DNA from: Crossiella sp. S99.2
GTDB lineage: Bacteria > Actinomycetota > Actinomycetes > Mycobacteriales > Pseudonocardiaceae
Assembly (NCBI RefSeq): GCF_023094165.1
Contig: NZ_JALMDK010000001.1
Location: 62,001 to 126,000 of the forward strand
Length of the DNA: 64,000 nt
Reading direction: 5' to 3'
Positions 52,866-62,021 of this stretch are shown in pieces; position 1 is the stretch's first letter, and every line of letters starts with the position of its first letter. Below the pieces are notes generated by a model. It was not told the origin of the DNA. It made no database searches and saw only the letters and a program-made list of their open reading frames with translations. Both the position numbers and the translations under genes were made by a program.

Positions 52866-53729
52866 TTCGGCCTGGCCGCCGATGCCGCGGACGGTCCTGG
52901 AGACCGGCTTGTTCGTCTCGGCGAAACAGGTGCCGACGGTGTAGCCCTCCGACCAGTCGCGTTCGGAGGGCACCCGCCAGCTGGTGGCCACATCCGGCCG
53001 GCCGTCCAGGGCCAGCAGGTAGTCGATGACGACCTGTTTGCAGTGCTTGTCCATGCTCGCGTGCAGCTGCTCGGCCGAGGGCATCTTGTCGGTGCTCTTG
53101 CCCAGGTTCTTCACCGCGGGCAGCGCCTCACCCACGTGCGGCTGGTTGCAGGGCACGCCCACCAGCGTCTCCGCCTTCGACGGTGAGCCGGCCGTGCACA
53201 GCTGGTAGGCCCAGAAGTCCTTCTGCAGCGCGCCTTTGAGCGAGCCGGTGCGGCTGACCGGGGCGCCGTCCGGGCCGACCTCGACCACGGTGCAGATCAC
53301 GTAGTGCTGGCCCTTGGCCCACAGCGCCTTGTCCGGCCAGATCGCGGCCACCCGCAGCCTGCTGGCCGGGGCGGCCTCGCTGCTCATGTACTCGGCGAGC
53401 TTCTCGGTGCACCGCGGGATCGAGTTGGCCAGCAGCGTGGCGTCGTCCGGGTAGGCCTTGGGCAGGTGCTGCGGCAGCGTTTCCAGCCAGGTGACCTCGG
53501 CGTCGTGCGAGCGGGTGCAGGCGACCTTGCCCAGCACCTTGGAGTCGAAGCACTCGCCGACCCCGGGCAGCTTCTCCTCCGGCGGCGCGGTCAGCACCCC
53601 GCTGGGCCGGGCCGGGGCGCTCTGGCCGGTGCTCGCCGTGGTCGGTTCGCCGGGCACGGTGGCCGTGCCCGCGGTGCAACTCGCGGTCAGCAACGCGGAC
53701 AGCGCGAGCAAGATCGCCGCTTTCCGCAT
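52854..53729 (-). CDS. Septum-formation-type lipoprotein
   Basis: 291-aa lipoprotein with a lipobox LLTASC (Cys18). A Pro/Thr-rich linker is followed by a domain with paired cysteines and recurring V-x-C-x(3)-H patterns (GKVACTRSHDAEVTW; LVGVPCNQPHVGEALP). This is the signature of the Septum_form family, named from a mycobacterial septum-related protein; the biochemical role is unknown. Two repeats of the motif occur, so the domain is duplicated. Start ATG 53729. Confidence 0.8.
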   Translation of the reverse strand: MRKAAILLALSALLTASCTAGTATVPGEPTTASTGQSAPARPSGVLTAPPEEKLPGVGECFDSKVLGKVACTRSHDAEVTWLETLPQHLPKAYPDDATLLANSIPRCTEKLAEYMSSEAAPASRLRVAAIWPDKALWAKGQHYVICTVVEVGPDGAPVSRTGSLKGALQKDFWAYQLCTAGSPSKAETLVGVPCNQPHVGEALPAVKNLGKSTDKMPSAEQLHASMDKHCKQVVIDYLLALDGRPDVATSWRVPSERDWSEGYTVGTCFAETNKPVSRTVRGIGGQAELPA

Positions 53730-53940
53730 GCGTGGCTCCCCTCGCTGACCGTGATCGTCCGACTACCGTTGCGCACCCCTGGTGCACGGATGGTCACAAT
53801 TAGGGCACTTCGAACACAGGGTTTTCCTGCTGCCCGATGACGACCATCACCACACATGCCTAACATCCGCGACACATCCGCGCCCGCCAAGGTCACCGTA
53901 GCGGTGGCAGGCCCGCGGGGGAGGACAACGGAGGAGTTCG

Positions 53941-54231
53941 ATGCCGTCTGGTTCGTCACCACCCGTACCCGCGCGCCCGAGTGGGCTGCGCTGGAACTGG
54001 TGGAACCTGCTACTCGTGGTGCCACTGCTGATGCTGGTCACCCCACTGATCAACTTCGATGAGCCCCGGGTGCTCGGCCTCCCGTTCTTCTACTGGTCGC
54101 AGTTCGCCTTCGTGCCGCTCGGCGTCATCTGCGTCGGACTGGTCTACCTCAAGACCAGGGACGAGCCGGTGGTCACCACCGCGCCGGACCGCCTCGACGT
54201 GGACAAGCTGGATGAGGGGGACAAGGCGTGA
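53941..54231 (+). CDS. DUF3311 small membrane protein (MctP partner)
   Basis: 96-aa protein with two transmembrane helices (about 23-40 and 52-70) joined by TPLINFDEPRVLGLPFFYW, which contains the DUF3311 signature (P-x2-N...P-x-LGLPFFYW). These proteins accompany MctP-type symporters and probably act as a small subunit. ATG 53941 has GGAGG six bases upstream. Its stop overlaps the GTG of the transporter by four bases (GTGA). Confidence 0.88.
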   Translation: MPSGSSPPVPARPSGLRWNWWNLLLVVPLLMLVTPLINFDEPRVLGLPFFYWSQFAFVPLGVICVGLVYLKTRDEPVVTTAPDRLDVDKLDEGDKA

Positions 54232-55880
54232 ACAACATCCAGTGGACCGAGCTGATCGTCTTCGCCGTGCTGTTCCTGCTGGTGACGGTGCTCGGTTTCG
54301 TGGCGTCCAAGTGGAAGGCCGGTGACACCCTCGACCATCTGGACGAGTGGGGCCTCGGCGGGCGCAAGTTCGGCTCGTGGATCACCTGGTTCCTGGTCGG
54401 CGGCGACCTCTACACCGCCTACACCTTCGTCGCCGTGCCCGCGCTGATCTTCGGTGCAGGCGCCATGGGCTTCTTCGCGCTGCCCTACACGGTGATCCTC
54501 TACCCGCTGGTGTTCCTGCCGCTGCTGCGCATGTGGTCGGTCTCCAGGGTGCACGGCTACGTGACCCCGGCCGACTTCGTCCGCGGCCGCTACGGCTCGC
54601 GCATCCTGGCGCTGCTGATCGCCGTCACCGGCATCGTGGCGACCATGCCCTACATCGCGCTGCAGCTGGTCGGGCTGGAAGCGGTGCTGCGCACCATGGG
54701 CCTCAACGGCAGTGGCTTCCTCGGCCACCTGCCGCTGTTCGTCGGCTTCCTGATCCTGGCGGTCTACACCTACCAGTCCGGTCTGCGGGCGCCCGCGCTG
54801 ATCGCCTTCGTCAAGGACACGCTGATCTACATCGTGATCCTGGTGGCGGTCATCTACCTGCCTGCCAAGCTGGGCGGCTGGACCACCATCTTCGACCGCT
54901 CGGCCGAGATCCTGTCCCAGCCGGGCGCCAACGGCGCGCCCAAGGGCTCGATCCTGCTCAACGCCAACAACCAGCTCCAGTACGCCACGCTGGCGCTGGG
55001 CTCGGCGCTGGCGCTGTTCCTCTATCCGCACTCGCTGACCGGCATCCTGGCCTCCAAGGGCCGCAACGTGATCAAGAAGAACATGGTCGCGCTGCCGGCG
55101 TACTCGCTGCTGCTGGGGCTGCTGGCGCTGCTCGGCTACGTGGCGCTCACCGCGGGCACCAAGCCGATCATGAACAACGCCACCGGCCGGCCGGACACCA
55201 ACACCATCGTGCCGGTGCTCTTCGACACCCAGTTCCCGAGCTGGTTCGCCGGTGTCGCCTTCGCCGCGATCGGCATCGGCGCGCTGGTCCCGGCCGCGAT
55301 CATGTCCATCGCCGCGGCCAACCTGTGGACCCGCAACATCTACAAGGAGTTCCTGAAGAAGGACGCCTCACCCAAGCAGGAGGCGCAGCAGGCCAAGCTG
55401 GCCTCGCTGGTGGTCAAGTTCGGCGCGGTCGCCTTCATCGTCTTCGTCGACCCGGCGTACTCGATCGACCTGCAGCTGATCGGCGGGGTGATCATCCTGC
55501 AGACGCTGCCCGCGGTGGCGATCGCGCTCTACACCCGCTGGTTCCACCGCTGGGGCCTGGTCGCGGGCTGGATCGCCGGCATGGGCTACGGCCTCTACCT
55601 GCTGTACCTGATCCCGAACCCGGCCGCGGGCCGCGCGCACTTCGGTGGTTCCGCGCTGACCCTGGACAAGCTGTCCCTGCTCGGCTGGGAGCCCTTCGCC
55701 GGTTCCAAGACCCAGATCTACGTCGGGTTCATCGCCCTGGTGGTGAACCTGGTGGTCGCGGTCATCGGCACGCTGATCGCCCGGCAGCTCAAGGCGTTCA
55801 ACGGCACCGACGAGACCAAGGGCGAGGACTATCACGCCGACGAGGGCGACCCCTCGCTCAAGGCGGTCGCCTCGCACTGA
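54228..55880 (+). CDS. mctP: Sodium:solute symporter (MctP-type monocarboxylate permease)
   Basis: 550-aa SSS-family transporter with 13 predicted helices. It opens with a helix, then WGLGGRKFGSWITWFLVGGD, and has GYVTPADFVRGRYGSR in the first cytoplasmic loop, typical of MctP, which takes up lactate, pyruvate and related monocarboxylates. Translationally coupled to the DUF3311 gene. The 3' end overlaps the convergent PhoD-like gene by 49 bp. Confidence 0.92.
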   Translation: MNNIQWTELIVFAVLFLLVTVLGFVASKWKAGDTLDHLDEWGLGGRKFGSWITWFLVGGDLYTAYTFVAVPALIFGAGAMGFFALPYTVILYPLVFLPLLRMWSVSRVHGYVTPADFVRGRYGSRILALLIAVTGIVATMPYIALQLVGLEAVLRTMGLNGSGFLGHLPLFVGFLILAVYTYQSGLRAPALIAFVKDTLIYIVILVAVIYLPAKLGGWTTIFDRSAEILSQPGANGAPKGSILLNANNQLQYATLALGSALALFLYPHSLTGILASKGRNVIKKNMVALPAYSLLLGLLALLGYVALTAGTKPIMNNATGRPDTNTIVPVLFDTQFPSWFAGVAFAAIGIGALVPAAIMSIAAANLWTRNIYKEFLKKDASPKQEAQQAKLASLVVKFGAVAFIVFVDPAYSIDLQLIGGVIILQTLPAVAIALYTRWFHRWGLVAGWIAGMGYGLYLLYLIPNPAAGRAHFGGSALTLDKLSLLGWEPFAGSKTQIYVGFIALVVNLVVAVIGTLIARQLKAFNGTDETKGEDYHADEGDPSLKAVASH

Positions 55881-56863
55881 CGCGGGAACGCGAGGTTCCC
55901 CGGTCCGCCCGGTCCGGGGAACCTCGCCCGCCAGAGACGCTCGTCGATCTCGCACAACAGCGACCCGGCCACGCCGGCGGCCAGCTCCGGCGCCCCGGCC
56001 AGCTGCCGGGTCCCGGCCGGACCGGGTCCGCCGCGCAGCACCAGCGGCGATTCCACCCTGGCCCGTCGCCACAGCGCGCCCAGTCGTTCCCCGGTCAGCT
56101 CGGCCACCGAACCGTGTCCGGCCACCACGTCCCACAGCGGCCGCCGCCTGCCCAGTTCCCCGGCCAGCCAGCGCTCCTGACCGGTGCCCAGCAGCGAACC
56201 GGTCTGCCGGTACTGCTGGGTGTCCACCAGCCGCAACGCCAGCAACCGGCCCCAGCGCAGGCTGCGGTAGATCGGCATCCGCCCGCCGTCGGGCCGGGAG
56301 GCCGCGCGCAGCGGCTGGTGCTCGTAGTAGGCGCGGCAGGCCGCCACCCACTCCCCGGACAGCTCACCCGGCCCCCAGGTGGAGACCTGCGGCGCACTGG
56401 CCCTGGCCAGCTGCGCGGCCGGGGTGAGCCGGGCCATCGCCCGCTCCCGCTGCTCCCGTGCGGAGCCCGAGGGCCGGTGCTCGCCGAGGCAGAGCACCAG
56501 GTCGGCTGCCGAGGGCAGGGCGTCGCCGCTGGTCACGGCCAGCCGCAGGGGTTCCAGCGCGACCGGGTGCGGAGTGGTCCTGGTGCGGCCGGTCAGCGAG
56601 AGGTGCCTGCCGTGGCGGAACCGGAAGTAGTACTCGGTGCTCGGTTCGAGGTCCTCGACCTCCACGTGCACGCTGTGCCCCCACTCGGGCAGCGCGTCGG
56701 CCACCCCCTCGCGCAGCACCCGGGCGCCCGCCGGATCGGCGCTGAGCTGCCACGGCACGGACAGCGGCAGCTCGGGCACGCCGGTCAGCCGGGTCCAGAG
56801 CACCACCGAGTCCGGTTCGGGGTCACCGGAGGCCACACCGAGGGTGAACGGGTCCTGTCGCAC
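55832..56863 (-). CDS. Degenerate, truncated PhoD-like protein
   Basis: About 343 aa, against about 520 for PhoD phosphatases. The PhoD N-terminal domain is clear (DPFTLGVASGDPEPDSVVLW and TEYYFRFRHGRH). In the catalytic domain the expected SCQ and GDYIYE metal motifs read TSGD and GEHRP, so the metal ligands are largely lost. A late GRLLALRLVDTQQYR segment still aligns with the phosphatase core. There is no Tat signal. GTG 56863 is the only usable start, though the frame is open upstream, and there is no ribosome site. Probably a pseudoenzyme or a decaying gene. Confidence 0.65.
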   Translation of the reverse strand: MRQDPFTLGVASGDPEPDSVVLWTRLTGVPELPLSVPWQLSADPAGARVLREGVADALPEWGHSVHVEVEDLEPSTEYYFRFRHGRHLSLTGRTRTTPHPVALEPLRLAVTSGDALPSAADLVLCLGEHRPSGSAREQRERAMARLTPAAQLARASAPQVSTWGPGELSGEWVAACRAYYEHQPLRAASRPDGGRMPIYRSLRWGRLLALRLVDTQQYRQTGSLLGTGQERWLAGELGRRRPLWDVVAGHGSVAELTGERLGALWRRARVESPLVLRGGPGPAGTRQLAGAPELAAGVAGSLLCEIDERLWRARFPGPGGPGNLAFPRQCEATALSEGSPSSA

Positions 56864-56944
56864 CTTGAGCAGGTAATCAGTCGCGTGAGTCCGGTGCGTG
56901 GCGGCAAGGTGCCATTGGAGTGAATCTAGTGTTTGAATCGAGGC

Positions 56945-58369
56945 GTGGATCGAGCCGTACTGACTGACACCGTCCGCTCTCGCTGGGACAACGACGTCCT
57001 CACGAGCCTGTCCGAACTGGTCTCCGTGCCGGCCATCTCGCCGGCCTTCGACCCCGACTGGGCGCGCAACGGCCACCTGGAGGCCGCGGTCGAGCACGTG
57101 CGCCGCTGGCTGGTGGCCCGCGAACTGCCCGGCGCCACCGTGGACGTCGTGCGCCTGGAGGGCCGGACCCCGGTGCTGCTGCTCGACCTGCCAGCCCAGC
57201 CCGGCGCCGAGGAGGCGGGCACCGCGCTGCTCTACGGCCACCTGGACAAGCAGCCCCCGGTGGGCGGCTGGTCCGAGGGCCTGGGCCCGTGGACGCCGGT
57301 GCTGCGCGACGGCCGCCTCTACGGCCGGGGCTCGGCCGATGACGGCTACGCCGGCTACGCCGCGGTCACCGCGATCGAGGGCCTGCTCGCCGCCGGTGGC
57401 AGGCACGGCCGCTGCGTGGTGCTGCTGGAGACCGGCGAGGAGTCCGGCAGCCCGGACCTGCCCGCCTACCTGGAGCACCTGAGCGCCCGCCTGGGCGCGG
57501 TCACGCTGGTGGTCTGCCTGGACTCCGGCGCCGCCGACTACGAGCGGATGTGGCTGACCACCTCGCTGCGCGGGCTGGTGCAGACCCAGCTCACCGTGCG
57601 GGTGCTGGAGTCCGGCCAGCACTCCGGCTCGGCCAGCGGCGTGGTGCCCAGCTCCTTCCGGGTCATCCGGCAGCTGCTGGACCGTCTGGAGGACTCGGCG
57701 ACCGGTCAGGTCCGGCTGCCCGAGCTGCACGTGGCGATCCCGGACGAGCGGGTGCTGGAGGCCAAGGAGGCCCTCGCGGTCTTCCCCGGCTTCCTGCTGA
57801 CCCTGTTCCCGCTGATGCCGGGTATGCGGCCGGTGTCGACCGACGAGCTGGAACTGGCGCTGAACCGCACCTGGCGGCCGACGCTGTCGATCATCGGCGC
57901 GGACGGCCTGCCGGTGCCGGATGACGCGGGCAACGTGCTGCGCCCGCACACCACGCTCATGCTGGGCTTCCGCCTGCCCCCGACCGCCGACTCCGACGCC
58001 GCGCTGGCCGCGGTGCGCCGGGCGCTGACCACCGAGGTGCCCTACGGCGCCCAGGTCGAACTCGGCAAGGTCGAGGCGGCCAACGGCTGGAACGCGCCGA
58101 GCCTGCGGCCGTGGCTGCGGGAGGCGCTGGACACCGCGGGCGAGCAGGTGTTCGGCGCCGGCTGGAAGGCCACCGGCGAGGGCGGGTCCATCCCGTTCAT
58201 GGGCCTGCTGCACGAGGCGTACCCGGCAGCGCAGTTCGTGGTCACCGGCGCGCTGGGCGCGGACAGCAACGCGCACGTGCCGGATGAGTCCCTGCACCTG
58301 GACTACGCCCGGCGGATCACCGAGGCGATCTCCTACGTGCTGGACGCGCACGCCCGCTCCGGCCAGTGA
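56945..58369 (+). CDS. M20 family metallopeptidase
   Basis: 474-aa dinuclear-zinc peptidase. Metal ligands are His in LLYGHLDKQPP (near 98), Asp in GRGSADDGYAGY, the general-base Glu and ligand in LETGEESGSPD, an Asp in LDSGAADY and the final His in the GALGADSNAHVPDE region. The dimerisation/lid domain lies at about 205-330. It is close to dipeptidases and Xaa-His or carnosinase-like enzymes. GTG 56945 is chosen over TTG 56933. Divergent from the PhoD-like gene. Confidence 0.9.
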   Translation: MDRAVLTDTVRSRWDNDVLTSLSELVSVPAISPAFDPDWARNGHLEAAVEHVRRWLVARELPGATVDVVRLEGRTPVLLLDLPAQPGAEEAGTALLYGHLDKQPPVGGWSEGLGPWTPVLRDGRLYGRGSADDGYAGYAAVTAIEGLLAAGGRHGRCVVLLETGEESGSPDLPAYLEHLSARLGAVTLVVCLDSGAADYERMWLTTSLRGLVQTQLTVRVLESGQHSGSASGVVPSSFRVIRQLLDRLEDSATGQVRLPELHVAIPDERVLEAKEALAVFPGFLLTLFPLMPGMRPVSTDELELALNRTWRPTLSIIGADGLPVPDDAGNVLRPHTTLMLGFRLPPTADSDAALAAVRRALTTEVPYGAQVELGKVEAANGWNAPSLRPWLREALDTAGEQVFGAGWKATGEGGSIPFMGLLHEAYPAAQFVVTGALGADSNAHVPDESLHLDYARRITEAISYVLDAHARSGQ

Positions 58370-58393
58370 ACGAGTCCCGGGCCGCCTGGAAAC

Positions 58394-59344
58394 TCAGGCG
58401 GCCCGGGCCTGCCGGATCCCGATCAGCACCCCCACCAGCACCACGGCCATCCCGGCCACGCCCAGCAGCGGCGGGGTCTTGCCACTGGCCAGGAACACAT
58501 AGACCAGGCCGGAGATGGTCTCGAACACGATCAGCTGGCCGGCCACCGACACCGGCAGCCTGCTCGATGCCTGGTTCCACAGCAGGGTGCCGCCCCAGCT
58601 CACCAGCACGCCGAGCACCAGGCTGCCCAGCAGCAGGTACCACAGCGAGTCCGCGCCGATGCCGCGCCCGATCGCGTCCCCGGTGACCAGCAGCAGCGGC
58701 GCGGCCAGCACGGAGAGCCCGAGCGTGGCGATGCCGATCAGCGTGGACCAGTCCGCCGAGCCGACCTGCGGGTTGGTGCGCAGGAAGTGCGCGTTGGCCA
58801 CGCCGAACCAGGTCCACATGGCCAGGGCCAGCACCGCACAGCCCACCCCGAGCAGCTGTGCGCCCAGCGAGCGGCCGCCCAGGCCGGACCAGTCGATTTC
58901 GCTGAGGTTCACCGCGACCAGCCCGGCCAGGATCACCCCGACCGGCAGTGCCAGCCTGCGGAAGGGGAACTCGCGGCGGCGCAGGTTGCCGTAGACGGCC
59001 ACGGTCACCGGCAGGGTGCCGATGATCACCGCCACCACCGGCGCCCCGACCAGCGCGATGCCCTGGACCAGCAGGAAGTAGTAGCCGACGTTGCCGGTCA
59101 CGGCGAAGAGCAGGCAGGAGCGCCACACCGGCCAGGAATGCCCGCGCAGCCGGGTGCCGGTGAAGACGATCAGCGCCACGGACAGCAGGCCGTAACAGAC
59201 GTAGCGGCCCAGGGTGACCGCCACCGGGGAGAACTCCGGCAGCAGCACCGGCACCAGGAAGGCCAGGCCCCAGATGAGGTTCGCGCCGATGCCCAGACCG
59301 ATCCCGGCCAGGCCGGCGCCGCGCACGGCGGTCTGTTGACTCAT
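58394..59344 (-). CDS. EamA/DMT-superfamily transporter
   Basis: 316-aa transporter with ten predicted helices in two EamA repeats (about 10-145 and 160-300; the second has GTLLWNQASSRLPVSVAGQL). DMT carriers of this type export amino acids or metabolites. It is the last gene, 30 bp after the spermidine-synthase-like gene, in a five-gene operon and is the likely exporter of the operon's product. Confidence 0.88.
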   Translation of the reverse strand: MSQQTAVRGAGLAGIGLGIGANLIWGLAFLVPVLLPEFSPVAVTLGRYVCYGLLSVALIVFTGTRLRGHSWPVWRSCLLFAVTGNVGYYFLLVQGIALVGAPVVAVIIGTLPVTVAVYGNLRRREFPFRRLALPVGVILAGLVAVNLSEIDWSGLGGRSLGAQLLGVGCAVLALAMWTWFGVANAHFLRTNPQVGSADWSTLIGIATLGLSVLAAPLLLVTGDAIGRGIGADSLWYLLLGSLVLGVLVSWGGTLLWNQASSRLPVSVAGQLIVFETISGLVYVFLASGKTPPLLGVAGMAVVLVGVLIGIRQARAA

Positions 59345-59374
59345 GTTCTCCCCCTGTTTCCGGTGCGCCGCCGA

Positions 59375-60289
59375 TCAAACACGGACGGCCAGGGTGTCCG
59401 CATCACTGATCACCCGTCCGGCCGCCGCCAGTGCCCGGCGCAACCGCAGCGGCAACGCGGTCATGTGCCGGTGGGTGGCCGCGTCGTAGCACTCCGGTTC
59501 CGCCTTCAACTCGGCCAGCCGACGCTCGATCAGTTCCTCGGTCAGCGCCGCCGGGTCCAGGCCGTCACTGGCCAGCACGAAGCCCCAGGGAATGCCGTAG
59601 GCGGGCACGGCCAGGGTGTAGGGCAGCACGTGCCGGAACACCGAGCCCAGGGTGCGGGCCACACTGGCGAAGAACTCCGGATCCAGGAAGTTCGCCGGTC
59701 CGGCCTGGGTGACGAACACCCCGTCCGGGCCGAGTTTCGCCTTGACCTGGCGGTAGAACTCGCGGGTGAACAGGGCAGGCGTCGGCGATCCCTCGACCGC
59801 GTCCGGCAGATCGGCCAGCACCAGGTCGAAGCCGCCCGGCTGCCCGCCGAGCAGGCCGCGCGGATCGCCGAACTCCAGGTGACAGCGCGGATCCAGCTGC
59901 GCGCCGCGGTGCATGTGCGGCAGGTGCGTGAGCGAGTGCCGGTGCAGCTCCGGGTCGATGTCCAGCTGTACCACCGAGGTCAGCTCCGGCATCGCGCACA
60001 GCCGGTGCAGCACCCCACCATTGGCCCCACCCAGGCAGAGCACCCGGCGAGTGTGCGGCAGCAGGCAGTAGCCGGGCAGCAGCAGCGCCTCGTGGTAGGC
60101 CGCCTCATCCGCCTCGGTGGACTGCACCCGGCCCTCGATCACCATCGCCCGGCCGTAGCCGCCCAGCTCGACGATCTCGAAGGCCTGCCGGGCGGTGCGC
60201 CCGGTCTCAAGGACCGAGCGCACCGCGTGCACGTGACATTCAGCAGGACCGATGTACTCCTCGATCTGCTTGTCCCACAACGGTTTCAT
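59375..60289 (-). CDS. Spermidine-synthase-like protein 2
   Basis: 304-aa aminopropyltransferase-fold protein. The SAM-site region is CLGGANGGVLHRL (GGG-D-GG in true spermidine synthases, so the Asp is Asn here). LDIDPEL follows, then LVLADLPDAVEGSP (catalytic region) and FTREFYRQVKAKLGPDGVFVTQ. The substrate loop IEGRVQSTEADEAAYHEALL lacks the usual His after the Tyr-Glu, suggesting changed substrate. ATG 60289 overlaps the preceding methyltransferase stop (ATGA). Confidence 0.85.
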   Translation of the reverse strand: MKPLWDKQIEEYIGPAECHVHAVRSVLETGRTARQAFEIVELGGYGRAMVIEGRVQSTEADEAAYHEALLLPGYCLLPHTRRVLCLGGANGGVLHRLCAMPELTSVVQLDIDPELHRHSLTHLPHMHRGAQLDPRCHLEFGDPRGLLGGQPGGFDLVLADLPDAVEGSPTPALFTREFYRQVKAKLGPDGVFVTQAGPANFLDPEFFASVARTLGSVFRHVLPYTLAVPAYGIPWGFVLASDGLDPAALTEELIERRLAELKAEPECYDAATHRHMTALPLRLRRALAAAGRVISDADTLAVRV

Positions 60290-61107
60290 CGGGCAGTCGC
60301 GGTGACGAGGGCATAGCCGAGCTTGCCTGCCTTGGTCACCGCGTTCTCGTAGTCGGCCAGCCGCACGCTGGTCTCGAAGTACTCCGCCGAGGTCAGCGCG
60401 ATGATCTCCGACTTCAGCTCGTGCCGGACCAGCACCGACCGGTCCTGCCAGTCCCGGAAGGTGGGCGTGAGATCCCGCGCCACGTCCACCTCGAACCCGG
60501 CCCCGGCCAGGGCCGCCCGGTACTCCGGCACCGTGTTCACCGTGGGACAGGCCCATTCCACGGTGAGCTGCCGCCACTCCTGCTCGGTCAGCTCCCCGGT
60601 GCGCACCCGCTCCATGAACGCCAGCCGCCCACCGGGACGCAGCAACTCGTGGCAGCGGGCGAATAACCGGGCCGGATCGAAGTGGCAGAACGCGCCCGTG
60701 CCGTAGATCCCGTCGAAGGGCGCCGCGAACTCGTGCCGGTACACATCCCCGTGTGCCAGCGAGACCCGGTCCGCCAGCCCAGCCTCGGTCAGCCGCTGCG
60801 CTGCCTTGCGCAACGGGCTGGCCGCCACGTCGATCCCGGTGATCCGCCAGCCGAACTCACCGGCCAGGAAGGCGGCCACCGGCGCGGTGCCGCAGCCGAT
60901 GTCCAGCACCGCGGAATCCGGTGGCAGGTCCATCGTGGCGGCCAGCGCGCGCAGCTCGGACGCGCTGTTGTCGCTGAACTGCCCGATGTACTCACCCGGC
61001 CCGTACACCCGGGGATACACCAGGTCGTGCACCAGGTTGTTGCCGGACATGTCCTGGTCGTACAGCTCCGCGACCAGGGCGAAGTCCTCCGGCGCTGCTC
61101 TCGTCAC
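60286..61107 (-). CDS. SAM-dependent class I methyltransferase
   Basis: 273-aa methyltransferase. SAM motif I is AVLDIGCGTAPVAAFL near residue 70, motif II GIDVAASPL, motif IV YGTGAFCHFDP, and LLRPGGRLAFMERV follows. An N-terminal helical lid (LYDQDMSGNNLVHDLVYPRVY) resembles natural-product and lipid methyltransferases. GTG 61107 overlaps the upstream spermidine-synthase-like stop by four bases. It is the middle gene of the operon; the acceptor is unknown. Confidence 0.88.
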   Translation of the reverse strand: MTRAAPEDFALVAELYDQDMSGNNLVHDLVYPRVYGPGEYIGQFSDNSASELRALAATMDLPPDSAVLDIGCGTAPVAAFLAGEFGWRITGIDVAASPLRKAAQRLTEAGLADRVSLAHGDVYRHEFAAPFDGIYGTGAFCHFDPARLFARCHELLRPGGRLAFMERVRTGELTEQEWRQLTVEWACPTVNTVPEYRAALAGAGFEVDVARDLTPTFRDWQDRSVLVRHELKSEIIALTSAEYFETSVRLADYENAVTKAGKLGYALVTATAR

Positions 61108-62021
61108 AGCCTCTCCACAAGCAGCTCGATGGGGGCGGCCGAATCCGCGACCGGGGCGCTCAGCGCGGTCCGGACGTTCTTCGGCAGCAGGAACATGTGG
61201 TGGTGGGTCTGCCCGTCGTAGAGCCGGGTCGGCGCCGGGCAGGTGCGGGCCAGCCGCTCGTCCAGCTCGGCCGGGCTCAGCGCCAGCGGATCCACCGAGC
61301 CGACCGCGCCGATGCCGGTCAGCCACACCGTGCCGTAGGACTGCGGGTAGCTGAGATAGCCGTGCGCCTGCCCGAAGACCTGCTGGATCACCTGGAAGAT
61401 CCGGGCCGCGAACTCCGCCGAGACCGGGCCGACCGACCCGCACCAGGACACGTACAGCCCGCGCCCGCTCAGCCGGGACCGCACCAGCCGGATCGCCTCG
61501 GTGGCGAACAGCCTGCTCGCCGGACTGCCGGGCAGGGGTTCGCTGAGGTCGTTGACGATCAGGTCGAACGGCTCGCCGCCGCCGGCCAGGTAGTCCAGCG
61601 CGTCGGCCACCACCAGCCGGTACCGCGGGTCGGTGCGAAAACTCGTGCCCACCGCGGGCAGGTGCTCGCGGGCGATGTCGACCACGGTGGTGTCGATCTC
61701 CACCTGCACGACCTCGCCGACACCGGGGTAGTTCAGCAGCTCGCGCACGATCCCGCCCGGACCGGCGCCGATGCACAGCACCCTGGCCGCCCGCCCGTCC
61801 AGCAGCTGCATGGCCGGGTGCGTCATCGACTCGCTGTAGATGTACTCGTCCGCGGCCACGTGCTGGATCCGCCCGTCCAGGAACAGCCCGCGCCCGTAGG
61901 ACTGGGTCTCCAGCACCTCGATCCGCTGGAACTCGCTGTCGAGGACCACGACCTCCTCGGTCACCCGGTGGCAGTGCCGCTCACCAGGGGCGATCTCCTC
62001 GACGGTCCAGCGCTCAGCCAC
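61104..62021 (-). CDS. Spermidine-synthase-like protein 1
   Basis: 305-aa aminopropyltransferase-fold protein. It has LFLDGRIQHVAADEYIYSE with the expected acidic pair and a following His (SESMTHPAM), VLCIGAGPGGIVREL at the SAM-type site (the GG-D-GG Asp is Pro), and NDLSEPLPGSPASRLF where spermidine synthase has DSSDPVGPA, so the catalytic Asp appears replaced by Glu. It ends with HHHMFLLPKN, like spermidine synthases. Overlaps the decarboxylase-like gene by eight bases. There is no SAM decarboxylase nearby to supply an aminopropyl donor. Confidence 0.87.
   Translation of the reverse strand: MAERWTVEEIAPGERHCHRVTEEVVVLDSEFQRIEVLETQSYGRGLFLDGRIQHVAADEYIYSESMTHPAMQLLDGRAARVLCIGAGPGGIVRELLNYPGVGEVVQVEIDTTVVDIAREHLPAVGTSFRTDPRYRLVVADALDYLAGGGEPFDLIVNDLSEPLPGSPASRLFATEAIRLVRSRLSGRGLYVSWCGSVGPVSAEFAARIFQVIQQVFGQAHGYLSYPQSYGTVWLTGIGAVGSVDPLALSPAELDERLARTCPAPTRLYDGQTHHHMFLLPKNVRTALSAPVADSAAPIELLVERL

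Noticed and set aside
56864..58351. Upstream half of an 839-codon minus-strand frame over the M20 peptidase
   Set aside because: Only the part downstream of 56863 has PhoD similarity; the rest is antisense to a clear M20 gene.
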